A stretch of 64,000 nt of DNA from Azospirillum doebereinerae (lineage in GTDB: Bacteria; Pseudomonadota; Alphaproteobacteria; Azospirillales; Azospirillaceae). The notes under the pieces are model-generated. The model was given only the letters and a program-made list of their open reading frames with translations, was not told the origin of the DNA and made no database searches. Position 1 is the first letter of the stretch. Every line of letters begins with the position of its first letter. Shown here piece by piece: positions 43,187 to 52,115 of this stretch. The stretch covers positions 36,220-100,219 of the forward strand of contig NZ_RZIJ01000024.1 of the NCBI RefSeq assembly GCF_003989665.1, given 5' to 3'. A program made the position numbers and the translations under genes.

Positions 43187-44368
43187 ATGGACACCACCAG
43201 CAACGGGGCGCGGGCCGTCCGTGGGAACCGGGTCTTCGATCTGCCGACCACGATCTTCGAGGTCATGTCCCGTCTGTCGGAGGAGCATGGCGCGATCAAT
43301 CTCGGCCAGGGCTTCCCGGACGACCGCGGACCGGCCGACGTGCTGGCGGTGGCCTCGGACGCCCTGCTGAACGGCTGGAACCAGTACCCGTCGATGATGG
43401 GCACGCCGGAGCTGCGCCAAGCGCTGGCCGGCCACGCCAAGCGCTTCTACGACCTCGACGTCGACTGGAAGACCGAGACGATGGTGACCTCCGGCGCCAC
43501 CGAGGCGCTGACCGCCTGCCTGCTGGGCCTCATCAACCCCGGCGACGAGGTGGTGCTGTTCCAGCCGATGTACGACAGCTACCTGCCCATCGTGCGTCTG
43601 GCCGGCGGCGTGCCGCGCTTCGTCTCGCTGAAGGCTCCGGACTGGAGCTTCACCCGCGCCGATCTGGAAGCCGCCTTCTCGGCGAAGACCAAGCTGGTGC
43701 TGATCAACGACCCGCTCAATCCGGCGGCGAAGGTCTTCACCCGTCCCGAGCTGGAGCTGATCGCCGAGTTCGTGCAGCGCTTCGACACGCTGGCGGTGTG
43801 CGACGAGGTCTACGAGCACCTCGTCTTCGACGGCCGCGTCCACATCCCGCTGATGACGCTGCCGGGGATGCGCGACCGCTGCCTGAAGATCGGCTCGGCG
43901 GGGAAGACCTTCTCGCTGACCGGCTGGAAGGTCGGCTACGTCACGGCGGCCCCGCATCTGCTGCAGCCGGTCGCCAAGGCCCACCAGTTCCTGACCTTCA
44001 CCACCGCGCCGAACCTCCAGACCGCCGTGGCCTACGGGCTGGGCAAGGACGAGGCCTATTTCACCGGGCTGGCCGGCGGGCTCCAGGCGAAGCGCGATCG
44101 GCTGGCCGAGGGCTTGCGCTCGGTCGGCTTCGACGTTCTGCCCTCGGCCGGGACTTATTTCGTGGTGGCCGACGTGGCCCGTTTCGGCTTTGCGGGCGAC
44201 GACCAGGAGTTCTGCCGCCGCCTGACGGCGGAGGCCAGGGTCACCGCCATCCCGGTCAGCGCCTTCTTCGTCCAGGACGCGCCGACGACCTGCGTCCGGT
44301 TCTGCTTCTCCAAGCGCGAAGAGGTCCTCGACGCCGCCATCGAGAGGTTGAGGGCGCGCTTCGCCTGA
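43187..44368 (+). CDS. PLP-dependent aminotransferase, class I/II
   Basis: A 393-residue fold-type I aminotransferase. It has INLGQGFPD at the start, the PLP-stacking region VTSGATEALTACLLGL, the Asn of NDPLNPAAKVF, Asp/Tyr in VCDEVYEHLVFDG, the Schiff-base Lys in SAGKTFSLTGWKVGY (about K240) and the carboxylate-binding Arg in TCVRFCFSK. It resembles the kynurenine/methionine aminotransferase branch (YbdL-like); the amino donor is uncertain. The ATG at 43187 with GGAG upstream is preferred over 43130. Monocistronic. Confidence 0.9.
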   Translation: MDTTSNGARAVRGNRVFDLPTTIFEVMSRLSEEHGAINLGQGFPDDRGPADVLAVASDALLNGWNQYPSMMGTPELRQALAGHAKRFYDLDVDWKTETMVTSGATEALTACLLGLINPGDEVVLFQPMYDSYLPIVRLAGGVPRFVSLKAPDWSFTRADLEAAFSAKTKLVLINDPLNPAAKVFTRPELELIAEFVQRFDTLAVCDEVYEHLVFDGRVHIPLMTLPGMRDRCLKIGSAGKTFSLTGWKVGYVTAAPHLLQPVAKAHQFLTFTTAPNLQTAVAYGLGKDEAYFTGLAGGLQAKRDRLAEGLRSVGFDVLPSAGTYFVVADVARFGFAGDDQEFCRRLTAEARVTAIPVSAFFVQDAPTTCVRFCFSKREEVLDAAIERLRARFA

Positions 44369-44539
44369 CGCCATAGCCGGGAAGCCGGCTTTACATCGGT
44401 TTCGAATTGTTGGATCCTCAAGCGGTTCGTAATGAAACGGACGCGCCGCTGTTGTCCACGCGTCGAGGCCGCCGAGGCCCGATTCCAGCAACCCGACGAG
44501 GAGGCCGATGAGCAGGCGTGGGGCGTTGGAGCGCACGGC

Positions 44540-46168
44540 ATGAGGAGGCCCCTGTCCTTCCGCTCCAGCGTGGTGGCGCTGGCGCTCGTCGCGCTGGCGG
44601 CGGTGTGGGCCGGCTACACGCAGATGGTCGACGCGCTGCTCGCCGGCCAGCAGCGCGACGCCATCGCCGGCGCCGAGACCACCGCGCGGGCCTACGAGAG
44701 CAGCACCAACCGCATGCTGCACGAGATCGACATCACGCTGCGGAACTTCGCCGTCAAATACGGCGAGGGCGGCCTCGGCCGCGCCCGTCAGGTCCTCGAC
44801 GACGGGTTGTTCGACGTCAACCTGATCCATCATTTCAGCGTCTTCGACGCCAACGGCGTCCAGACCTTCCGCAGCGAGGGGCAGGGCTTGGCCGAACCCC
44901 TGGGCGACGCCGCGGAACTCGCCTTCCACCAGGGGGAGGGGCGGACGCTGATGCACATCGGCGTGCCCTACGCCGGCACCAATTCGGGGCGGCCGCTGCT
45001 GCGCTTCTCCCGGCGGCTCGACGACGCGGAGGGGCGTTTCGCCGGCATCGTCGCCGCCAACATCGATCCCGACCATCTCTCCGACTTCTACCGTCAGGCC
45101 GACACCGGCCCGCACGGGGTGGTGACCCTGGTCGGGCTGGACGCCGTCGTCCGGGCGCGGGGGGCCAAGACGGGGAACGACGGCATCGGCATGTCCAACG
45201 CCGACTCGGCGCTGTGGCCGGCGATGCGAAAGGCGCTGATCGGCGTCTATTGGCAGGACAGCAAGGCCGACGGGCTGCGCCGCGCCTACGCCTACCGGCA
45301 GGTCCAGGGCTACCCGCTGGTCATCGCCGTCGGTGCCGCGCTGGTCGACATGGAGGCGGCGGTCGGCGGCCTGCGCCGCCATCTGCTGGCCATCGCCGCG
45401 CTGGTCAGCCTGTCCATCGCCATCGTCGCCGCCTTCCTTCTGGTCCAGCACCGCAACGCCGAGCGGCTGGAGGCGGCGCTGGCGGTCAACCGCGATTTCC
45501 TCGCCCGCGTCAGCCACGAGCTGCGCACCCCGCTCAACGCCATCCTGGGCTTTTCCGAGATCATCAAGGACCAGTTGCTGGGGCCGCAGGCCGGCGCGCG
45601 CTACGCCGACTACGCCAAGGACATCCACGTCTCCGGCCAGCATCTGCTGACGCTGATCGACGACATCCTCGACCTCTCCCGGCTCCAGGCCGGCAAGATG
45701 GCGCTGCATCTGGAGCCGGTCGATCCGGTCGCCGCCGCCGAATGGGCCATGCGCATCGTCGCCCCCCAGGCCGAGCAGAAGGCCATCCGCATGGACATCC
45801 ACCGCCCGCCCGTTCCGGCGCCCATCGTCGCCGACGAGCGGGCGCTCAAGCAGATGCTGCTGAATCTGTTGAGCAACGCGGTGAAGTTCACGCCGGCCGG
45901 CGGGCGCATCCACATCACCGTCGCGCGGGGGATGGGCGGGCGCTGCGTCCTGCGCATCACCGACACCGGGGTGGGCATGACGGCCGAGCAACTGCGCCAG
46001 GCGGTGGTGCCCTTCGGCCAGACTTCCGCCCAGACGACCCGGCCGGGGCAGGGCACGGGGCTGGGCCTGTCCATCGTGAAATCGCTGATCGAGGCCCATG
46101 GCGGCCACATGAGGATCGACAGCCGTCCCGGCCAGGGCAGCCAAGTGACCCTGGAATTCGCCGCCTGA
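44540..46168 (+). CDS. Membrane sensor histidine kinase
   Basis: A 542-residue kinase. TM1 is at about 8-28. A Cache-like periplasmic sensor spans about 30-285 (ESSTNRMLHEIDITLRNFAV, VNLIHHFSVFDANGVQTF). TM2 is at about 290-312. The HisKA domain has the phosphoacceptor in RVSHELRTPLNAILGFSEI, and the HATPase domain has N, G1 and G2 boxes (NLLSNAVKFTPAGG, DTGVGMT, GQGTGLGLSIV). Start at ATG 44540; the upstream extension (44432) would add a charged segment before TM1 and is less likely. No receiver domain or partner regulator lies beside it. Confidence 0.9.
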   Translation: MRRPLSFRSSVVALALVALAAVWAGYTQMVDALLAGQQRDAIAGAETTARAYESSTNRMLHEIDITLRNFAVKYGEGGLGRARQVLDDGLFDVNLIHHFSVFDANGVQTFRSEGQGLAEPLGDAAELAFHQGEGRTLMHIGVPYAGTNSGRPLLRFSRRLDDAEGRFAGIVAANIDPDHLSDFYRQADTGPHGVVTLVGLDAVVRARGAKTGNDGIGMSNADSALWPAMRKALIGVYWQDSKADGLRRAYAYRQVQGYPLVIAVGAALVDMEAAVGGLRRHLLAIAALVSLSIAIVAAFLLVQHRNAERLEAALAVNRDFLARVSHELRTPLNAILGFSEIIKDQLLGPQAGARYADYAKDIHVSGQHLLTLIDDILDLSRLQAGKMALHLEPVDPVAAAEWAMRIVAPQAEQKAIRMDIHRPPVPAPIVADERALKQMLLNLLSNAVKFTPAGGRIHITVARGMGGRCVLRITDTGVGMTAEQLRQAVVPFGQTSAQTTRPGQGTGLGLSIVKSLIEAHGGHMRIDSRPGQGSQVTLEFAA

Positions 46169-46389
46169 GTTCGGCGCCTCCTTGAGTTTTTCCGCCATCC
46201 GCCGGGCGACGGTCCAGATCGACAGCGCCGGCTTGACTTCGTTTCCCGTCGGCCCCCCGCAAAGCCATGGCGAAACGCCGGACGGTTGGGCATACTCGCG
46301 CCGGTTTTCGTAAGAGGTCCGAGCCGACGCCAGGGCTTTCCGCCATCGCGCCGCGCCGGCCCGTTCCGGGGAATTGGGGCTTGTCTCGT

Positions 46390-49300
46390 ATGCTGCGTGC
46401 GCTGGCGCGTGTCTGTGCCGTTCTGGTCGCGTCCACAAGTCCCCTCCTCGCGGCCGATCCGCCGGCCGAACCGGTGCCCTTCGGCGTCGCCGGGGTCGAG
46501 GTGGTGGCCGAACGCGACGTGCCCCAGGCCTGCTTCACCTTCACCGACCGGTTGGAGCGCTCCCGCGCCGCCAACTTCCGCGACTACGTGGAGGTCCAGC
46601 CGCCGGTCGACGGCGCCGCCGTGGCGCGCGACCGCACGCTGTGCGTCGAGGGGCTCCAGCACGGCCAGACCTACCGCATCACGCTGCGCGACGGGCTGCC
46701 CGGCGCCGACGGCAAGCGCCTGCCCGCCCCCGACGCCCGCGACGTGGCGGTTCCCAACCGCAAGCCGTCGCTGGCCTTCCGGGGGGCCGGCTACATCCTG
46801 CCGCGCGTCGGCGGCGACGGGCTGCCGCTGCGCTCGATCAACCTCGACCGCGCGAAGCTCCAGGTCCTGCGCATCGCCGACCGGGCGCTGGTCGAGAAGA
46901 TCTATTTCGGCCGCATCACCCAGCAGATGACCGATTACGACATCGGCGAGATCCTCGACCGCTCCGGCCAGGAGGTCTGGCGCGGCGAGATGGGCATCGG
47001 CAACCAGCCCAACAAGGCCGTCACCACCGCCTTCCCCATCGACGGCGTGCTGGGCAAGCTGGAGCCGGGCGTCTACGTCGCCGTGGCCGGCGCCGAGGAG
47101 ATCAAGCCCGGCGGCTGGGAGCAGAAGGCGACCCAGTGGTTCGTCGTCTCCGACCTCGGCCTGAACACCATCCTGGGCGAGGATTCGTTGGTGGTCTTCG
47201 CGCGTTCCGTCCAGTCGGCGGCGCCCGCCGCCGGGGTCGAACTGCGTCTGGTCGCCCGCAACGGGTCGGAGCTGGGCAAGGTGCAGACCGGCGAGGATGG
47301 CCTCGGCCGCTTCGACCTCGCCGCCCTCCGCGCCGCCGGGACCGAGCCGGCGCAGGCGCTGTTCGCCGCGCGCGGCGCCGGGGATTTCGGCGTGCTGGAC
47401 CTGACCGCCGGGGCGCCCGCCGCCGCCCCCACCGCCGATGCGCCGGACAAGCCGGCCCTGGTCCAGCCCACGCCGGGACAGGCCGACGCCTTCCTCTACA
47501 CCGAGCGGGGGATCTACCGTCCCGGCGAATCGGTGCAGCTGACCGCGTTGCTGCGCGACGCCGACCTCAACCCGCCGCCCGCCGGCTCCAAGCCCCTGAC
47601 CCTGCGCATCCTGCGTCCCGACGGCTTCGAGGCCGAGCGCCGCAGCCTGACCGACGCCGGGGCCGGCGGCTACGCCACCCGCATTGACCTGCCGATGAAC
47701 GCCTATCCCGGCACCTGGAGCGTCACCGCCCACGCCGAGGGCGAGAACGGCGCCCCCAACGGGGGCTCCAACGGCGGCTTGGGTCCCGTGCTGGGCCGCG
47801 CCGAGTTCCTGCTGGAGGATTTCGTTCCGCCGCGCATCGACGTGACGCTCGCCTCGCGGACGCCCGAGCTGACCACGGACGGCCCCGCCGCCGTGTCGCT
47901 GGACGGCCATTACCTGTACGGCGCCCCCGCCGCCGGCCTGCCGGGCGAGCTGGCCGTCACGCTGCGCGCCGCCTCCAACCCCTACCCGGAGCTGCCGGGC
48001 TACCGCTTCGGCCTGACCCAGGAGGAGGTCGCCCCGGTCCGCACCGAGCTGCCGGGCTTCATCACCGACGCCGCCGGGGCCGCCGCGCTGACCGTGCAGC
48101 TTCCCAAGCCGCCGGACAGCACCCGCCCGCTGGAGGCGGTGGTGCGCGCCACCCTGTTCGACATCGGCGGGCGCCCGGTCGGCCGCGACCTCGTCCTGCC
48201 GGTGCGCCACCAGCCCTTCGCCATCGGCATCAAGCCGCGCTTCGAGGGCGACGGCGTGCCGGAAGGCGCCACCGCCGGCTTCGACGTGATCGCGGTCGGG
48301 GCGGACGGCAAGCCGTCCGACCGCGCCGACCTCTCCTACGAGCTGTTCGAGGAGGAGTACGACTACGCCTGGTTCGAGGCGAACGGCCGCTGGGACTACA
48401 AGGTCACCGTGCGCGACCGCCGCTTGACCGGCGGCACGCTGGCCGTGCAGGCTTCGGCGCCGGGCGCGGTCGAGGCCCCGGTGACGGTCGGACGCTACCG
48501 GCTGGAGGTGTTCGATCCCAAGACCGGCGTGGCGAGCAGCCTGCGCTTCGCGGCCGGCTGGTGGATGACGCCCACGGCGGGCGACCGCCCCGACGAGGTC
48601 GACGTCACCGTCATGATGCCGGCCTACAAGGGCGGGGAGACCGCCTGGGTCCACGTCAAGCCGCCCTACCGCAGCCAGGTGCTGGTCGCGGTGACCGACC
48701 GCGCCGTCCGCCACGCGGTGACCCGCGAGATCGGTCCGGAGGGCGCCTTCCTCGAAATCCCGGTCGATCCGAGCTGGACCGGCGGCGTCTACGTGCTGGC
48801 GACCGCCTTCTCGACCCCCGACCCGCAGGCCAAGGGGCCGCCGCGCCGCGCGGTCGGCCGCTCCTGGCTGGCGATGGACCCGGCGCCGCGCACGCTCGAC
48901 GTCCGCCTGACCGCCCCGCCCGAGAGCGAGCCGCGCCGCGGCCTGACCGCCGAGGTGGTGGTGACCGGCGTGGCGGAAGGCCAGCCGGCCTTCGTCACGC
49001 TGGCGGCGGTGGACGAATCGGTGCTGCAACTGACCGACCAGCCGACCCCCGACCCGGCCGACCACTACCTCGGCCGCCGCCGGCTGGGGGTGGAACTGCG
49101 CGATTCCTACGGACGCCTGATCGACCCGGCCGGACCCGACGCCGCCCGCCCGCGCGGCCCGGCGGCGCCGCGCCTGCGCCAGATCGCCGGCCTCGTCCCG
49201 CCCAAGTCGGAGCGGGTGGTCTCGCTGTTCTCCGGCATCCTCCCGGTCGGCGCCGACGGCAAGCTGTCGGTGCCCTTCGACCTGCCCGATTTCCAGGGAC

Positions 49301-51189
49301 GCCTGCGCCTGATGGCGGTGGCGTGGAGCGGCGGCAAGCTCGGCCGCGCCGACGCCAACGTGCTGGTCCACGACCCGCTGCTGGCCGACGCCGTGCTGCC
49401 GCGCTTCCTGGCGCCGGGCGACACGGCGCAGGTCCTGCTGACTCTCGACAACCTGAACGGCCCGGCCGGCGACTACCAGGCGGTGCTGACCGCCGGGGGC
49501 GCGGTGGCGCTCGCCAACGGCACGCTGACGGTTCCGAACCTGGCGCGCGGCAAGCGGGCCTCGGCCGGGCGGGTGCTGACCGCGACCGCCGTCGGGACCG
49601 GGCACGTCACGCTCGACGTCACCGGGCCGAACGGCCTGCGCGTCACCCGGAGCTGGGACGTCGCCGTGCGCCCGGCGGTGGCCTCGGTCTCGCGCCGCGG
49701 CTTCGCCGCGCTTCCCACCGACAAGAGCCTGTCGGTCCCCGCCGACGCCACCGCCGGCCTGCGGCCGGAAACCGTGGCGGTGGGGGCGGCGGTGGCGCCC
49801 CTGCCCGACCTCGACATTCCGGGGCAGCTCTTCGCGCTCGACCGCGCCGGGGTCGGCGGGGCGGAGCAGACCGCCAGCCGCATCCTGCCGCTGCTGTCGC
49901 TGAGCGACGTCGCCGCCGGGCTCGGCATCGCGTCGGAGGACCGCATCAAGGCGCGCGTCCAGCGCGGCATCGACCGGCTGCTGACCTTCCAGCGGCTCGA
50001 CGGCGCCTTCGCGCCCTGGTCGCCCAAGGGGGATCTCGACCCCTGGCTGACCGCCTACGCGGTGGACGTGCTGGGCCGCGCCAAGGCGGCGGGCTACCGC
50101 GTTCCCGACCAGCCCTACCGCAAGGGCTTGGACTGGCTGAAGCAGGCCATCGACAACGCCTGGGTCGAGACCCCCGACCTGCCGGGCCGGGCCTACGCGC
50201 TCTACGTGCTGGCGCGGGCGAAGATGACCGACGCGGGCGCGGTGCGCTATTTTCAGGAGACCTACTGGGACCGCCTGCAGACCGATTTCGGCCGCGCCCA
50301 GATCGCCGCCGCCGCCGCCTTGCTGGGCGACGCGCCGCGCGCGACCGAGGCGTTCTCCAAGCTCAGCGGCGCCCGCATGGTGTCGGCCAGCCTGCGCGAC
50401 CACGGCTCGTCGTTGCGCGACGAGGCCGGCGTCGTCGCCCTGATGGCGGAGAGCGGCGCGGTGGAGCGCGACCGGCTGTTCCAGGCCGCCGACCGCGTCG
50501 CCAAGACGCTGGCCACCGTGCGGACCACCAACCCGCAGGAGCAGGCGTGGCTGTTGCAGGCCTCCAAGGCGCTGATCGACCGCGCCCAGCCGATGAAGCT
50601 GGTGGTCGGCGAGCAGGTGGTCGAGAACGCCAAGCCGCTGTTCCAGCGCGTCGACCCGGCGGCGGTGCCGGCGGTGAGGAACGCCGGCGGCGAGGTGCGG
50701 CAGACCGTGTCGGTGGTCGGCGTGCCCGACCAGCTTCCGGCGGCGGACGAGCAGGGGATGACCATCGCGCGGCGCGTCTTCGACATGGCCGGGCGGCCGG
50801 TCGATCTGGCCGGGGTGCGCCACAACGATCTGCTGGTGGTGATCCTGGAGGGCGAGGCGACCGACCCGCTCGACCATTCCGTGCTGGTCAGCGACCCGCT
50901 GCCGGCCGGCTTCGAGATCGAGAACGTCCGGCTCGCCAACAGCGGGCAGCTCGGCAATTTGTCCTGGCTGGGCGAGCTGTCGGCGGCGCGCCACGTCGAG
51001 TTCCGCGACGACCGCTTTCTGGCGGCGGTGGATCTGCCCAAGGCGGCGCCGCGCTTCCGGCTGGTCTATCTGGTCCGCGCGGTGACGCCGGGCGACTTCG
51101 CCCTGCCGGGGGCGACGGTGGAGGATCTCCAGCGCCCCAACCTGTCGGCCCGCACGGCGGCGTCGCGGCTGCGGGTGCTGGCGGAGTAG
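46390..51189 (+). CDS. Alpha-2-macroglobulin family protein lacking the thioester cysteine
   Basis: A 1599-residue exported protein. The signal peptide MLRALARVCAVLVASTSPLL ends at AA-DPP. It has the bacterial A2M order: N-terminal MG domains, LYTERGIYRPGESVQLTALL near residue 375, the bait/macroglobulin core (DLPDFQGRLRLMAVAWSGG), and the helical TED region with GVGGAEQTASRILPLLSLSD. The CxEQ thioester is therefore AEQ without Cys, so it cannot trap proteases covalently. This matches the non-thioester (MagD/YfaS-like) class. The usual penicillin-binding partner pbpC is not next to it. ATG 46390 is chosen; TTG 46381 is an alternative. Confidence 0.92.
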   Translation: MLRALARVCAVLVASTSPLLAADPPAEPVPFGVAGVEVVAERDVPQACFTFTDRLERSRAANFRDYVEVQPPVDGAAVARDRTLCVEGLQHGQTYRITLRDGLPGADGKRLPAPDARDVAVPNRKPSLAFRGAGYILPRVGGDGLPLRSINLDRAKLQVLRIADRALVEKIYFGRITQQMTDYDIGEILDRSGQEVWRGEMGIGNQPNKAVTTAFPIDGVLGKLEPGVYVAVAGAEEIKPGGWEQKATQWFVVSDLGLNTILGEDSLVVFARSVQSAAPAAGVELRLVARNGSELGKVQTGEDGLGRFDLAALRAAGTEPAQALFAARGAGDFGVLDLTAGAPAAAPTADAPDKPALVQPTPGQADAFLYTERGIYRPGESVQLTALLRDADLNPPPAGSKPLTLRILRPDGFEAERRSLTDAGAGGYATRIDLPMNAYPGTWSVTAHAEGENGAPNGGSNGGLGPVLGRAEFLLEDFVPPRIDVTLASRTPELTTDGPAAVSLDGHYLYGAPAAGLPGELAVTLRAASNPYPELPGYRFGLTQEEVAPVRTELPGFITDAAGAAALTVQLPKPPDSTRPLEAVVRATLFDIGGRPVGRDLVLPVRHQPFAIGIKPRFEGDGVPEGATAGFDVIAVGADGKPSDRADLSYELFEEEYDYAWFEANGRWDYKVTVRDRRLTGGTLAVQASAPGAVEAPVTVGRYRLEVFDPKTGVASSLRFAAGWWMTPTAGDRPDEVDVTVMMPAYKGGETAWVHVKPPYRSQVLVAVTDRAVRHAVTREIGPEGAFLEIPVDPSWTGGVYVLATAFSTPDPQAKGPPRRAVGRSWLAMDPAPRTLDVRLTAPPESEPRRGLTAEVVVTGVAEGQPAFVTLAAVDESVLQLTDQPTPDPADHYLGRRRLGVELRDSYGRLIDPAGPDAARPRGPAAPRLRQIAGLVPPKSERVVSLFSGILPVGADGKLSVPFDLPDFQGRLRLMAVAWSGGKLGRADANVLVHDPLLADAVLPRFLAPGDTAQVLLTLDNLNGPAGDYQAVLTAGGAVALANGTLTVPNLARGKRASAGRVLTATAVGTGHVTLDVTGPNGLRVTRSWDVAVRPAVASVSRRGFAALPTDKSLSVPADATAGLRPETVAVGAAVAPLPDLDIPGQLFALDRAGVGGAEQTASRILPLLSLSDVAAGLGIASEDRIKARVQRGIDRLLTFQRLDGAFAPWSPKGDLDPWLTAYAVDVLGRAKAAGYRVPDQPYRKGLDWLKQAIDNAWVETPDLPGRAYALYVLARAKMTDAGAVRYFQETYWDRLQTDFGRAQIAAAAALLGDAPRATEAFSKLSGARMVSASLRDHGSSLRDEAGVVALMAESGAVERDRLFQAADRVAKTLATVRTTNPQEQAWLLQASKALIDRAQPMKLVVGEQVVENAKPLFQRVDPAAVPAVRNAGGEVRQTVSVVGVPDQLPAADEQGMTIARRVFDMAGRPVDLAGVRHNDLLVVILEGEATDPLDHSVLVSDPLPAGFEIENVRLANSGQLGNLSWLGELSAARHVEFRDDRFLAAVDLPKAAPRFRLVYLVRAVTPGDFALPGATVEDLQRPNLSARTAASRLRVLAE

Positions 51190-51223
51190 GGGGCCTTCCG
51201 GCCCCCGTTCCGCGGATGGGCTC

Positions 51224-51913
51224 TCAGCGGATCAGATCGGTGACGATGTTGGCGCCGTCGGCGGTCAGGCGGTCGGCCTTTTCGCGGTAGTCGACCGCGC
51301 CGGAAAAGCCGCCCGCCGCCTTGACCCGGTCGATCCACACCGGCGAGGCGCCGAGCGACACCAGCCGCTGCACCATCGCCTGGGTCGAGCGCATCGTCAT
51401 CCGGCCGTTCTCGGCCATGCGCGGGGCGTGGACCATGAATTCGGCGCTGGGCGCGGCGTAGCGCGGGTAGCCGGCCAGATACAGCCCGACGCACATGCTC
51501 TCGCAGGACTCGCCGCCGCGCACCCGCGTGGCGATCGGGCGGCCCGACTGGCGTTCGGCCAGCACCGCGTCGATCATCTTGTAGCCGGCCGAGGTGAAGC
51601 CGCCCGGGCTGGACAGCTCGACCACCAGCGGGCGCCCGGCGGGCAGGCCGCGCAGGGTCTCGGCGAAGCGCTGCTCGACCCCGGCGGTGATGATGCCGTC
51701 GACCCGCAGCACGGTGGCGTTGCCCTGCTCGGAGCGGGCCAGGGCCGCGTCGGGGAATTCGGGGGCGGACGGGGGGGCGACCGGGATCGCCGTGGCGGCC
51801 ATGCCGTCGGCGGGGGCACCGTGGATGGTCCCGTGCGTCCCGGCGGCACCGGCGGCGCCCGCCATCAGCAGAGCACCCAGACCGACCCACCGCACCAGCG
51901 TCCGAACCGTCAT
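51224..51913 (-). CDS. ClpP-like serine hydrolase fold protein, exported (COG3904 type)
   Basis: A 229-residue protein. The signal sequence MTVRTLVRWVGLGALLMAGA ends near AAG. The mature part has the ClpP/crotonase fold markers: VLRVDGIITAGVEQRFAETL, VVELSSPGGFTSAGYKMID, and ESCESMCVGLYLAGYPR, where the Ser between two Cys residues is the position of the ClpP nucleophile. The two Cys could form a periplasmic disulfide. Members of this group are annotated as Clp protease-like but lack proof of peptidase activity. Start at ATG 51913 with GAGGAGG upstream. Convergent with the A2M gene, divergent from gatB. Confidence 0.82.
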   Translation of the reverse strand: MTVRTLVRWVGLGALLMAGAAGAAGTHGTIHGAPADGMAATAIPVAPPSAPEFPDAALARSEQGNATVLRVDGIITAGVEQRFAETLRGLPAGRPLVVELSSPGGFTSAGYKMIDAVLAERQSGRPIATRVRGGESCESMCVGLYLAGYPRYAAPSAEFMVHAPRMAENGRMTMRSTQAMVQRLVSLGASPVWIDRVKAAGGFSGAVDYREKADRLTADGANIVTDLIR

Positions 51914-52115
51914 GCCGACCTCCTCGCTTCCGGAACCTAGCGTGGCGGTCAAAGCTTGCGCTATGGTTAACATCACACTTGCGAAATCGAGTAAAACCCG
52001 GCGCGGCGCGATAAAGCGTGCGCCGTGGCCCAAACGGCGTTAGAAGAAAGCGGGATTCCAAGGGCCTGCCGGGCTTTCCGGGCGGGCTCTCGCCAGAACG
52101 TCGAAGAGCGGAACG

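Noticed and set aside
45610..50994. An open frame of almost 1800 codons on the - strand across the A2M gene
   Set aside because: It is the mirror of a real, well-conserved gene in very GC-rich DNA; the translation is low-complexity Arg/Gly/Ala/His with no domain. The same holds for long antisense frames at 11434-14595, 16036-18162, 30039-33254, 42989-46438 and 51066-55322.
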